NCBI GenBank assembly: GCA_021163845.1
Contig: JAGGTH010000077.1
Span: 1 to 64,000 of the forward strand
Origin: Helicobacteraceae bacterium
GTDB lineage: Bacteria > Campylobacterota > Campylobacteria > Campylobacterales > Sulfurimonadaceae
DNA length: 64,000 nt
Reading direction: 5' to 3'
The position numbers were made by a program, and so were the translations under genes. The notes under the pieces are model-generated. The model did no database searches, had not been told where the DNA came from, and was given only the letters and a program-made list of their open reading frames with translations. Positions 49,706 to 58,456 of the stretch are shown in pieces; the stretch's first letter is position 1; every line of letters starts with the position of its first letter.

Positions 49706-50002
49706 ATGAAAGTCAACTTCTCTGATGATGCAAAAGAGTTTGTACTTCAACTAAAAAACTACATCTCAGATGATAACCCACAAAGAGCAAAGTAATACAC
49801 TTCAAAATTAGTATTAAGAATAAGAGATATGCTTGAGTACCCTTATATAGGAAAAGTGAATGCTACTTTTGACGATGAAACTATTCGTGAGATCGTCTTG
49901 GATGGTATGAAGATAATTTATAAGATCTATCCAAACAGTGTAGCTGTTTTGATGATTTATAGATATATTGATTTTGATGAATCAGATATATTACTCGATT
50001 AA
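49706..50002 (+). pseudogene. ParE/RelE-type toxin interrupted by an in-frame TAA
   Basis: Reading frame from ATG 49706: MKVNFSDDAKEFVLQLKNYISDDNPQRAK*YTSKLVLRIRDMLEYPYIGKVNATFDDETIREIVLDGMKIIYKIYPNSVAVLMIYRYIDFDESDILLD*; TAA at 49793-49795. Confidence 0.82.
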
Positions 50003-50010
50003 AAGCTAAT

Positions 50011-50037
50011 CCATCCACTTTCGAGGATCATAATGAT
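50011..50037 (-). repeat. Copy 1 of a DPR[RK]WMD-stop coding tail
   Basis: CCATCCACTTTCGAGGATCATAATGAT; minus strand reads LPDHYDPRKWMD*. Confidence 0.75.
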
Positions 50038-50058
50038 CTGGCAACAAAAAATCTCTCG

Positions 50059-50080
50059 TTCCACCTCTCCCGAGGTGGAA
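50059..50080. repeat. REP-like palindrome, left copy
   Basis: TTCCACCTC-TCCC-GAGGTGGAA; larger context GTTCCACCTCTCCCGAGGTGGAATGCAT. Confidence 0.85.
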
Positions 50081-50098
50081 TGCATACAATAACCAAAG

Positions 50099-50604
50099 TC
50101 ACCAAACTCTCTCAATCTCAATCAAGCCAGAGATACCGCTATAATCTCTAGCACTGCTATATCGCCAGTGGATCGCCTCATCTACATAACCTCTTTTAAC
50201 AGGATTTTGATGAATGTAGTCTATTTTTACTTGCATCATTGCTTCACCTTGAATAAGTTTTGGCTCTTTTTTTAGAAGTTCAAGTAGTTGTTTGGCGGTG
50301 TACTGTTTAAAAGATTGCATACATTTATGCAAGTCATCACTAGAAAGCACCATGTGTAAATGGTTTTCTAGTATTACATAGGCATAGAGTTTAGATTGTC
50401 TTTATTTTGCAGGAACTTTATAGAATCTATTATAATTGCTACGCTCTCTTTTCTTGTAAATAGTGGTAACCAATGAAGTATTGTGCATGTTACGAAGTGT
50501 GGATGTGTTGGTTCATATATTTTATAGCGACTTCTGCCCATGTATCTTCTTTGCTGCTTATATATGCATTCCACCTCGGGAGAGGTGGAACGAGGGAAGT
50601 CCAT
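50099..50604 (-). pseudogene. REP-associated tyrosine transposase (RAYT, IS200-like HUH), frameshifted and probably internally deleted
   Basis: RYKIYEPTHPHFVTCTILHWLPLFTRKES (frame 1); YAYVILENHLHMVLSSDDLHKCMQSFK ... DYIHQNPVKRGYVDEAIHWRYSSARDY (frame 2). Confidence 0.88.
50569..50590. repeat. REP-like palindrome, right copy (inverted relative to left)
   Basis: TTCCACCTC-GGGA-GAGGTGGAA; reverse complement of the left copy including the flanking TGCAT and CG. Confidence 0.85.
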
Positions 50605-50622
50605 CCACCTTCTAGGATCATA
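50598..50622 (-). repeat. Copy 2 of the DPRRWMD coding tail
   Basis: AGTCCATCCACCTTCTAGGATCATA, identical over 25 nt to 51932-51956. Confidence 0.85.
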
Positions 50623-50680
50623 TATAATGGACTATGCCTGTAAGAAACTGGCCGATTTTAGAGCTTATAAGACAAAAAAG

Positions 50681-51817
50681 CTAAACTATATGATTGATAG
50701 TATATCTAGTTCCTCTACCTGTCGTACCCTCTACTTTTTTAATACACCCTTTTGCCAATAAATCTGAAATATCTCTTGAAGCATTAGTTTCAGCAGTATT
50801 GGCAATTTTTACATATTTTGCTTTTGTAAGATCGCCTTTAAAGTTTTCACTTCCAATATCAAGAAGTCGATTGAGTACTTTTATTTGTCTTGCGTTTAGT
50901 TCATCTTCTCTATGTGCATCCCAAAACTTTGTTTTTTCTACGATATAGTTTAACTGTTTCCCAGCATCTAACAGTGCATGGTGCAAAGTTCTAAAAAACC
51001 ACTCCATCCAGTAAGTAATATCTAGCGGATCATCTTTTTGAAATCTTCCTGTTGTTTTATCCAAAGCTTCGTAGTAACCTTTTCTATCTTCATAGATACT
51101 CTTTGACATAGTATAGATTTTTGAAAAAGAGGAAAGTTCCAGTTTTGATAATACTCTATCAGTTAAAGCCCTTGTGATACGACCATTTCCATCATCAAAA
51201 GGGTGTATTATTACAAACCAAAGATGAGTTATAGCTGCTTTTTCTAGTGTAGTAGGAGTATTGTTAAACCATTTTATAAAACTATTCATTTGCTGTTGAA
51301 GAGTATCAAAGGGTGGTGCTTCATAGTGAATTTTCTCTTTACCATAATCACCTGATACTACTTGCATAGCACCTTCACCCCTAAACTGAGCTACTTTAAT
51401 TTTTGAAAATCCACTATACCCTTTTTCAAACATAGCATGGTGCCAACCAAAGAGTTTATCGAGTGTCAAATCTTCATCATAATTTGTGTTGGCATCTATA
51501 AGAATATCTACATAGTTATCCTCTTTTTTTAGAGCCTTATAATGTTGCTGTAGCTCTAGTCCAAGTTTTTGTTTAATAGATGATCGAACACTTTGGCGGT
51601 TTAATATCTCACCCTCTATTTCACAACTTGATATGATTTCATTTTCTAAAGTTTGTGCTAGTGAATATTTTGTACTCTGCTCATCCATTAAAAGCATAAA
51701 AGATTTTAGTTTGCCTTGTTCATAAGCAATATCTCTTAACATTGGTTCTAGTTTTTCTTTATCGTATTTAAAGTTGGGATACTCATTATATTCCCATATC
51801 CATTTTTGTTTTTTCAT
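50681..51817 (-). CDS. Fic-family protein with DUF4172-like N-terminus and wHTH C-terminus
   Basis: HPFDDGNGRITRAL; N-terminal inhibitory-type motif SCEIEG; C-terminal wHTH-like region (SRDISDLLAKGCIKKVEGTTGRGTRY). Confidence 0.95.
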   Translation of the reverse strand: MKKQKWIWEYNEYPNFKYDKEKLEPMLRDIAYEQGKLKSFMLLMDEQSTKYSLAQTLENEIISSCEIEGEILNRQSVRSSIKQKLGLELQQHYKALKKEDNYVDILIDANTNYDEDLTLDKLFGWHHAMFEKGYSGFSKIKVAQFRGEGAMQVVSGDYGKEKIHYEAPPFDTLQQQMNSFIKWFNNTPTTLEKAAITHLWFVIIHPFDDGNGRITRALTDRVLSKLELSSFSKIYTMSKSIYEDRKGYYEALDKTTGRFQKDDPLDITYWMEWFFRTLHHALLDAGKQLNYIVEKTKFWDAHREDELNARQIKVLNRLLDIGSENFKGDLTKAKYVKIANTAETNASRDISDLLAKGCIKKVEGTTGRGTRYTINHIV

Positions 51818-51929
51818 AGGGTGAGTATAGCTAAAGTGGAATGAAAAATCAAGATTTTCGTACCATTAAACGGTATGTAAAATATTTATTTTCGTATCAA
51901 ATAAAATATATTGGTAGCTTTTTAGGGTT

Positions 51930-52457
51930 TTAGTCCATCCACCTTCTAGGATCATAATTATCACTCGGGCGTACAGGCTCGGCGCGCTCTAGCTTGCGTA
52001 CGAGTTTGATCGTTTTTTTTCCATCGACGAGGCTTACTCCCTCATACTCTATCATCTCAAAATCAAACTTTTTATACAGCGCATCCAGTGTGCTCTCCTC
52101 TATTAGCTCCACTTGTATCTCGTCGTACAAAGCGCCCGCTTCTGAGATAAATTGTTCGAGCATTGCACGTGCAATCCCTTGTTTGCGATATTTTGGCATC
52201 ACCGCTAGAGAGATGCTTGGGCTCTCTTGGTGATTGAGTCTGCGTGACCAGATGGCACCGGCTACTTCATTATTGAGCATCGCATAGAGTCCGAGATCTT
52301 TGTTGGTAAAGCCGTAAAAATCCCCAAAGATACTGAGTGCCTCTACATCCGAAGCCTCTTTGCCCAGAGTGTCGAGACGATAGGCGTATGGGAGCATCTT
52401 ATCTAAGATATATTGCTCACTTGAGCGGAGAAAATAGAGAGTTGGTGTGTTTGTCAT
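51930..52457 (-). CDS. GNAT-family N-acetyltransferase
   Basis: ISLAVMPKYRKQGIARAMLEQFISEA acetyl-CoA binding motif. Confidence 0.88.
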   Translation of the reverse strand: MTNTPTLYFLRSSEQYILDKMLPYAYRLDTLGKEASDVEALSIFGDFYGFTNKDLGLYAMLNNEVAGAIWSRRLNHQESPSISLAVMPKYRKQGIARAMLEQFISEAGALYDEIQVELIEESTLDALYKKFDFEMIEYEGVSLVDGKKTIKLVRKLERAEPVRPSDNYDPRRWMD

Positions 52458-54520
52458 GAGGGGAGTCCTAAGCTTACTTTGTTTTTTTCTTTGTCGATAC
52501 TGAGCACTTCTATTTGAGGAAGAAATTGATTGAGCGAAAGCACTTCGAGTGGGTGTGTGATGCGCTGTTTTCCCATTTTTGAGATATGGATCATCCCATC
52601 ATTCTTGATTCCGATATCCACAAACGCGCCAAAGTCGGTGATATTGCGCACCACACCCGAGACAAAAGATCCCTCGCTGAGCATCGAGATCTCAGTAAGC
52701 CCCTCTTTAAACGGCACAGCAGGAAGCTCCTCACGTGGGTCAAATCCTGGCTTTTTGAGCTCTTTGATAATATCTTGGAGTGTTTGTGTCCCTACATCCA
52801 AAGCTTTTGCACTCTCAGCTAGATCGAGTGTATCGAGATCTTTGCCTTGAAGTTTGCGCGCGATAGCGTAGCTCTCAGGGTGGATCCCCGTATTATCAAG
52901 CATATCGCGTGGCTCTTTGATACGGATAAATCCCGCGGCTTGTTCAAAGGTCTTTGCCCCGAGTCCTTTGACCTTGAGAAGCTCCTCTTTGGAGCTAAAA
53001 TTCCCTTGCTTTTTTTTGTGATCCAAGATATTGTTCGCGATCTTTGGACTCAGCCCTGCGACATACGAGAGCAGAGCCGCCGACGCAGAGTTGATATCCA
53101 CACCCACTTTATTGACCACATCCACAGTGGTATCAGAGAGCTTTTTCTCTAAGAGCTTTTGATCGACATCGTGTTGGTATTGCCCGATTCCAAGCGATTT
53201 TGGATCGATTTTGACTAGGGTCGCCATCGGATCTCGAAGTCTTTGTGCGATAGAGATCGCCCCGCGTATGGTCACATCCAGATCAGGATACTCTTGTGAA
53301 GCAAGTTTTGACGCACTATACACAGATGCCCCCGCTTCGCTCACTACGGTAAAATCAAGCTTAACTCCATCCTCGGCGAGCTTGGCAAAAAACTCTGTCG
53401 TCTCGCGCGAAGCGGTACCATTTCCAATAGCCACACCGTTTATTTTGTATTTTGTCACAAGCTTTTCGATCGTTTTTTTCGCACCCGCGTAATCTTTGCG
53501 TGGCTCGGTCGGATAGATCACCCCACCCTCTAAAAACACCCCATTTTCATCGATCACTGCGAGCTTACACCCCGTGCGAAAAGCGGGATCTACTCCAAGG
53601 ATCACACGATGGCTCACAGGTGGGGTGAGAAGCAATTGGGTGAGATTTTTTCCAAAGACATGGATCGCTGCGAGATCTGCACGCTCTTTAAGCTCACTCA
53701 TGATCTCGCGCTCTAAAGAGGGGAGAAGCAAGCGTTTGAGCCCATCTTTATACGCCTCAAAGAGCACTTCGCGGATATCGCCTGCATAGCTAGGGATCTT
53801 GTACTTTTTGATATTAGACTCAATGCGCTCTACATCGGTGGTGATCTTCGCACTCAGCTCTTTTTCTTTGACCCCACGCATGATGGCAAGGTAGCGGTGA
53901 GATGGGATGTGGGCTATTTTTTCAGATTTGTCCGCGAGGTTTTTGTACACACCATTGGGATCAAAAGTTTTTGTCCCCTTTGTCTCTAGCGATCCAAAAC
54001 GCCAAAGAGTGTCATGCAACACTTCGCGCTCACGTGCATCTTCGGCGTAGCGCTGGGCGAGGATATCTTGGGCTCCCTCTATCTCTTCTTGGCTCGCACG
54101 CGCTTTGAGATCACGCACAGAGATCTTCGCTTTGGCGATGAGATCTGCTAGTGGAGTAAGTCCTTTGGCGATAGCCACGGCAGCGCGGGAGTTTTTTTGC
54201 TCTTTGAAAGGGCGGTAGATATTTTCAAGGACGCGTAGTGTTTGCGCAGCCTCTATCGCTTCACCAAGCTCAGGGGTGAAAAACTCTCTTTCGCTCAGGA
54301 GTCGGATGATCTCCTCTTTTCTCTCAAGCAGGTTTTTGGCACTGTTGTAGTGCATCTCAAACTCACGCAAGAGGATATCATCAGCACCCCCTGTGAGTTC
54401 TTTGCGATAGCGCGCGATAAAAGGGATGGTCGCACCCTCATCGAGGAGAGAGAGGATATTGGCGATATGCTCTTTTTTAAGGGGTGTTTTTTGGCTGAGA
54501 AGGTGGATGAGTTTTTGCAT
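52454..54520 (-). CDS. tex: Tex-family S1 RNA-binding transcription accessory protein
   Basis: LGVDPAFRTGCKLAVID, VDINSASAALLSYVAGLSPKIA, C-terminal S1 domain SGVVRNITDFGAFVDIG; likely start at the internal Met (54520). Confidence 0.96.
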   Translation of the reverse strand: MQKLIHLLSQKTPLKKEHIANILSLLDEGATIPFIARYRKELTGGADDILLREFEMHYNSAKNLLERKEEIIRLLSEREFFTPELGEAIEAAQTLRVLENIYRPFKEQKNSRAAVAIAKGLTPLADLIAKAKISVRDLKARASQEEIEGAQDILAQRYAEDAREREVLHDTLWRFGSLETKGTKTFDPNGVYKNLADKSEKIAHIPSHRYLAIMRGVKEKELSAKITTDVERIESNIKKYKIPSYAGDIREVLFEAYKDGLKRLLLPSLEREIMSELKERADLAAIHVFGKNLTQLLLTPPVSHRVILGVDPAFRTGCKLAVIDENGVFLEGGVIYPTEPRKDYAGAKKTIEKLVTKYKINGVAIGNGTASRETTEFFAKLAEDGVKLDFTVVSEAGASVYSASKLASQEYPDLDVTIRGAISIAQRLRDPMATLVKIDPKSLGIGQYQHDVDQKLLEKKLSDTTVDVVNKVGVDINSASAALLSYVAGLSPKIANNILDHKKKQGNFSSKEELLKVKGLGAKTFEQAAGFIRIKEPRDMLDNTGIHPESYAIARKLQGKDLDTLDLAESAKALDVGTQTLQDIIKELKKPGFDPREELPAVPFKEGLTEISMLSEGSFVSGVVRNITDFGAFVDIGIKNDGMIHISKMGKQRITHPLEVLSLNQFLPQIEVLSIDKEKNKVSLGLPS

Positions 54521-54541
54521 TGTATAGATTCTTTTTGTCAA

Positions 54542-54606
54542 ATTATACACTAGAAATCTAATATGTTATAATTTATAAAATGCGAACATAAGGAGTATGC
54601 GATGGA
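54542..54606 (+). promoter_or_regulatory. Promoter/leader copy A upstream of the alkene reductase
   Basis: TATAAT, AAGGAG and ATG in one block; about 55/65 identical, ungapped, to 56953-57017. Confidence 0.75.
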
Positions 54607-55678
54607 TCTGTTTTCACCTATCAAAATTGGAAATTACACCTTAAAAAATAGAATTTTCATGGCACCGATGACAAGAAATAGAAGTGTTGAAGATAATGTG
54701 GCTAATGACTTGATGGCTACTTATTATGGACAAAGAGCTTCGGCGGGCTTGATCATAACAGAGGGATCACAGATATCGACGCAGGGTATCGGATACCCAT
54801 ATACGCCTGGGATCCACACAGATGCACAGGTGCAAGGTTGGAAAAAAACAACTCGATCCGTACATGAGAAGGGTGGTAAGATCTTTTTACAGCTTTGGCA
54901 TGTAGGGAGAATATCCCACTCCTCTTTTCACGATGGAGAACTCCCCGTCGCTCCCTCAGCCATTAAACCATCGGGTGAAGTTTATACTTTGGAGGGGATG
55001 AAAGAGTTTGAGAGACCTCGAGCACTTCATCTCAATGAGATAAAAGATATAGTTAAAGAGTATGCAAAAGGAGCAAGAAATGCTATAGAAGCAGGTTTTG
55101 ACGGAGTTGAGATACATGGTGCTAATGGCTATCTTTTGGATCAATTCCTGCGCGATGGTACAAACAAAAGAGAAGATGAATATGGTTCAAGTGTAGAAAA
55201 TAGGAGTCGCTTTTTGTTTGATGTCATAAAAGCTGTGAGCGCTGAAATAGGTTCAGACAAAGTAGGCGTGCGACTCTCCCCAAGTGGTACTTTTAACGAT
55301 ATGAGTGATTCTGATCCACAAAAACATTTTGCATATATTTGTGAAAAGTTAAACGATTTTAATCTTGCATATCTTCATATTATAGATGCGCTTGAAGGTG
55401 ATAGAAGACATGGAGCAAATGTTGTAGAGCTTGGTGTTTTGAGAGATGCGTATAAGGGGGTGCTTATCGCCAATGGTGGCTATACAAAAGAGCGAGCATC
55501 CAAAGTTATTGAAGATAATAGGGCTGATGCGGTCTCCTTTGCTAGTTTGTTTCTTGCGAACCCTGATTTACCTGAGCGTTTTGAAATGAACGCAAGTTTG
55601 AATGAAGCGGACCCAGATACATTTTATACGCAAGGTGAGAAAGGTTATACTGACTATCCTACTATGAAAAATAAATAG
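54602..55678 (+). CDS. Old yellow enzyme-family alkene reductase (NemA-like)
   Basis: NRIFMAPMTRNRS, LQLWHVGRISHSSF, GFDGVEIHGANGYLLDQFLRDGTNKR, LIANGGYT. Confidence 0.95.
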   Translation: MDLFSPIKIGNYTLKNRIFMAPMTRNRSVEDNVANDLMATYYGQRASAGLIITEGSQISTQGIGYPYTPGIHTDAQVQGWKKTTRSVHEKGGKIFLQLWHVGRISHSSFHDGELPVAPSAIKPSGEVYTLEGMKEFERPRALHLNEIKDIVKEYAKGARNAIEAGFDGVEIHGANGYLLDQFLRDGTNKREDEYGSSVENRSRFLFDVIKAVSAEIGSDKVGVRLSPSGTFNDMSDSDPQKHFAYICEKLNDFNLAYLHIIDALEGDRRHGANVVELGVLRDAYKGVLIANGGYTKERASKVIEDNRADAVSFASLFLANPDLPERFEMNASLNEADPDTFYTQGEKGYTDYPTMKNK

Positions 55679-55694
55679 TTGCAGTACTTCAATT

Positions 55695-56915
55695 TTATTC
55701 GCAGAGTTTCACAAAAGCATCTATCTCTTTTTTTATGTTTTCATACTCTGCGAGACCCTTCCTTAATGTCTCTGGTACGGTTGATGTGGCACCTGAGAGC
55801 ATTCCAAGTATCATCCCTCTGTGGACATTATCTCCGCCTGCATTGGCATTATCAAAAAGAGAAGTCGTAAAATCAAAGTTATTTTTATGCAAAAAATAAA
55901 AGATGAGGGGCACTCCGTGTTCAGGATAACATGCTGTAGCAAAGCGTTTGGCTATCATACTCTCATCCGTGGCTGAGGGAAGTATCTCATCTAGATATTG
56001 TTTTGAAAACTCAGTATGTATCTTCCACGTCAGGGCTTTTGGAATATTCTCTGGTCCTTCGTAGTCTTGATACATTTTTGTAAGTTCCTCGCCGTGTATC
56101 TTGATAAGTGGAAGTTTTTTTGCAAATTTTTGCAGTGTTATTTCAGGTGAATTGCCCTCTATAAGTTCAGCTAAAAACGGTACCAAAACACCAAGTGAAG
56201 AAGAGATGTTTTCTGATCTGTGGGTCAATTGCTGATGTGTGATCGCTGTGCCAAGCCCCTCATAAGAGTTTTGTTTGAGCAAAGAGAGGAGAAGCGGGCG
56301 GATAATCCCACCGTGAGAGGATATAGACCAATTATCTCTTTGACTAGGGGCACATAAGTTGGCAGGAAGACCTTTTGTGTAGTTCTCAAACCATTCACGA
56401 ATATAAATTTCCAGATATGGGTCACGATTATTGCCCGCAAGACTCATAAAGTCTACAAAATCATCCAAAAAATTCTCAGGTTCATAAGCTCCCTTTTTGA
56501 TGATACTGCGCATAAGCACTCTCACAAGATTCGCACCGAGTGTATTTTCTCCCGCTTTGAGACCATGGTGATAATGGTAGCGCTCATCAAGTGTTGGCAT
56601 AAGGTTAGCGTGTTCTCCTGAGTGTGTCTTCATCTCAAAATCTACGCTTTTGTAAGAGGTCTTATAAAAACGGATATGTTCATGTAAAATATCGTAAGGA
56701 CGGTCGAGTTTTCTAGCATTTTCTACATCTGGAAGATAAGGATTTCCTACCATAAAAGATTCTGGATGTGGATGGGGTACATCATTGTAGCCTGTAATGG
56801 TTCCAAAATCTTTCTTCAGAGCATCCCGATTATAGTACCAATGTGCAGGCATACAGATACTATCTGAGACAAACAGACCCCAAAGAACATTTTCTAATCG
56901 GAGTGTATCTTTCAT
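55695..56915 (-). CDS. ADP-ribosylglycohydrolase-family protein
   Basis: Large acidic protein with GLFVSDSICMPAHWYYN and late NANAGGDNVHRGMILGMLSGA (ARH-like). Confidence 0.78.
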   Translation of the reverse strand: MKDTLRLENVLWGLFVSDSICMPAHWYYNRDALKKDFGTITGYNDVPHPHPESFMVGNPYLPDVENARKLDRPYDILHEHIRFYKTSYKSVDFEMKTHSGEHANLMPTLDERYHYHHGLKAGENTLGANLVRVLMRSIIKKGAYEPENFLDDFVDFMSLAGNNRDPYLEIYIREWFENYTKGLPANLCAPSQRDNWSISSHGGIIRPLLLSLLKQNSYEGLGTAITHQQLTHRSENISSSLGVLVPFLAELIEGNSPEITLQKFAKKLPLIKIHGEELTKMYQDYEGPENIPKALTWKIHTEFSKQYLDEILPSATDESMIAKRFATACYPEHGVPLIFYFLHKNNFDFTTSLFDNANAGGDNVHRGMILGMLSGATSTVPETLRKGLAEYENIKKEIDAFVKLCE

Positions 56916-56952
56916 CTTAGATCCTTTTGTATGTAAGAGATTCTTACTTTAG

Positions 56953-57017
56953 ATTATACACGAGAAATCAAATATGCTATAATTTATGTAATGAGAAGAA
57001 AAGGAGTACGTGATGGA
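56953..57017 (+). promoter_or_regulatory. Promoter/leader copy B upstream of a small ORF
   Basis: CTATAATTTATG...AAGGAGTACGTGATGGA, parallel to 54542-54606. Confidence 0.75.
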
Positions 57018-57237
57018 AGTCAAACAGTATCTATTTCAATCCCCTTATTCGAGTCAAGTGCAAATCGGTCGACCTGATCCAAGTGTAGAGCAAAACCAAA
57101 AGGTGCGGGAGCAGACGCAGTCTTTGGTGAGCAACACGAATCAAACTGCCAAAGAAGCACAGCAGTTTAACAGCACGCAGACCAAAGAGGTAACACCGAG
57201 TGTAGCTTCAAAAGACTCACTTGATCTTTACGCTTAG
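57013..57237 (+). CDS. Small Gln/Asn/Thr-rich hypothetical protein
   Basis: 74 aa, AAGGAG RBS. Confidence 0.6.
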   Translation: MEVKQYLFQSPYSSQVQIGRPDPSVEQNQKVREQTQSLVSNTNQTAKEAQQFNSTQTKEVTPSVASKDSLDLYA

Positions 57238-57803
57238 CTTGTGCCCTGTATAGGGTTTTTGCATTCGTGGAGTATCCACTCCCATGCACCAAACCCGCTA
57301 TCTGCATTGATATGCCCGCCATTTAATATTACTTTCATCTCTACATCCAAAGCCTCTTGCATCTTATTCGCCTCATCTGTACTTAGATAAGGGTCATTGG
57401 TGGAGGTGATAAGCAGAGTTTCTTTTGCACAGAGATCTTTTGGAAGTGTGATGGGGAAAAAACTAGAGAGCTCTTCTATCTTTGAATCGATCCGCGGAGG
57501 GGCGACAAGAAAAAGTTTTTGGATCTCTTTGGGTGGATTGGTGTTACAGAGGTGAAACCAAAGTGTATTGGCAAGAGAGTGGCAGATGATAACATCAGGC
57601 TTGAACTCAGCGAGATGCTCTTGAAGCTCTTCACTCCATTGATCGAGTCGTGGCATATCTGGGTCAGAAAACCTCAAAAAGCTCACACATCCATAATCTT
57701 TTGCGAGTTCACTTGCAAGCCAACTTTGCCAATGGGGAAAGTCGCTTCCACCCCAGCCATGAAGTAGTAAATATTTTGTCATAAAAAGCCTTGAGTCCAA
57801 CAT
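57234..57803 (-). CDS. RBBP9/YdeN-family serine hydrolase
   Basis: LHGWGGSDFPHWQSWLASEL, ICHSLANTLWFHL, GGHINADSGFGAW. Confidence 0.9.
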   Translation of the reverse strand: MLDSRLFMTKYLLLHGWGGSDFPHWQSWLASELAKDYGCVSFLRFSDPDMPRLDQWSEELQEHLAEFKPDVIICHSLANTLWFHLCNTNPPKEIQKLFLVAPPRIDSKIEELSSFFPITLPKDLCAKETLLITSTNDPYLSTDEANKMQEALDVEMKVILNGGHINADSGFGAWEWILHECKNPIQGTS

Positions 57804-57842
57804 ATCTTGCAGATATACTAACCCAAGCTTACTTAAATTCTC

Positions 57843-58283
57843 TTATTTGATCTCGATCGATTTGACCTCTTTTTCCTTCTCTTTGATCTTTGGTAAAACG
57901 ATCTCTAGCACCCCATCGCTCGAAGAAGCTGAGATGTTTTCTGCATCGACATTATCAGGAAGAGTGAAGTGTCTTTGAAACTTCCCAAAGCTTGTTTCTA
58001 CCTTGTAATAGTCTTCCTCTTTTATTTCATTTTTGAAGTTTCTCTCTCCTGATATCTTGAGTATACCTTCTTCGACATCTACTTTGATATTTTCCTTAGA
58101 AACACCTGGAAGATCAACATCAATATGGTAAGCAAATTCACCCTCACGTGTGTTCATCGCTGGGGTAAAGCCAGAGATAGAAGAGTCTTCCGTTCCTGCG
58201 ATCTGAGGAAAACGGTTGAGGTTATAAAACCTTCTGTTGAGTTCTCTAAGGTCCGCAAAAGGATCAAATTTTGTAATAAACAT
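57843..58283 (-). CDS. Hsp20/alpha-crystallin small heat shock protein
   Basis: VDLPGVSKENIKVDVEEGILKISGERN; DGVLEIVLPK; likely start MFITKFDPF. Confidence 0.93.
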   Translation of the reverse strand: MFITKFDPFADLRELNRRFYNLNRFPQIAGTEDSSISGFTPAMNTREGEFAYHIDVDLPGVSKENIKVDVEEGILKISGERNFKNEIKEEDYYKVETSFGKFQRHFTLPDNVDAENISASSSDGVLEIVLPKIKEKEKEVKSIEIK

Positions 58284-58456
58284 AACATATCTCCTACAAA
58301 TAAAATTCATAAAACCTGATATGTTTCATAGAAGTGATCTTTATACTATCCGTATCAAGTTCTATGAGTAAAATTGTAAATCATAAAAAATAAAAAATTG
58401 TTTAAAATTTAAGTGCTATAATTGTTCATAATTATTATTTATGATAAAAGGCTTTT

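Noticed and set aside
50059-50590. REP palindromes as a CRISPR array
   Set aside because: Only two copies, inverted relative to each other and 510 bp apart with a transposase between; no regular spacers. I saw no CRISPR array anywhere in the window.
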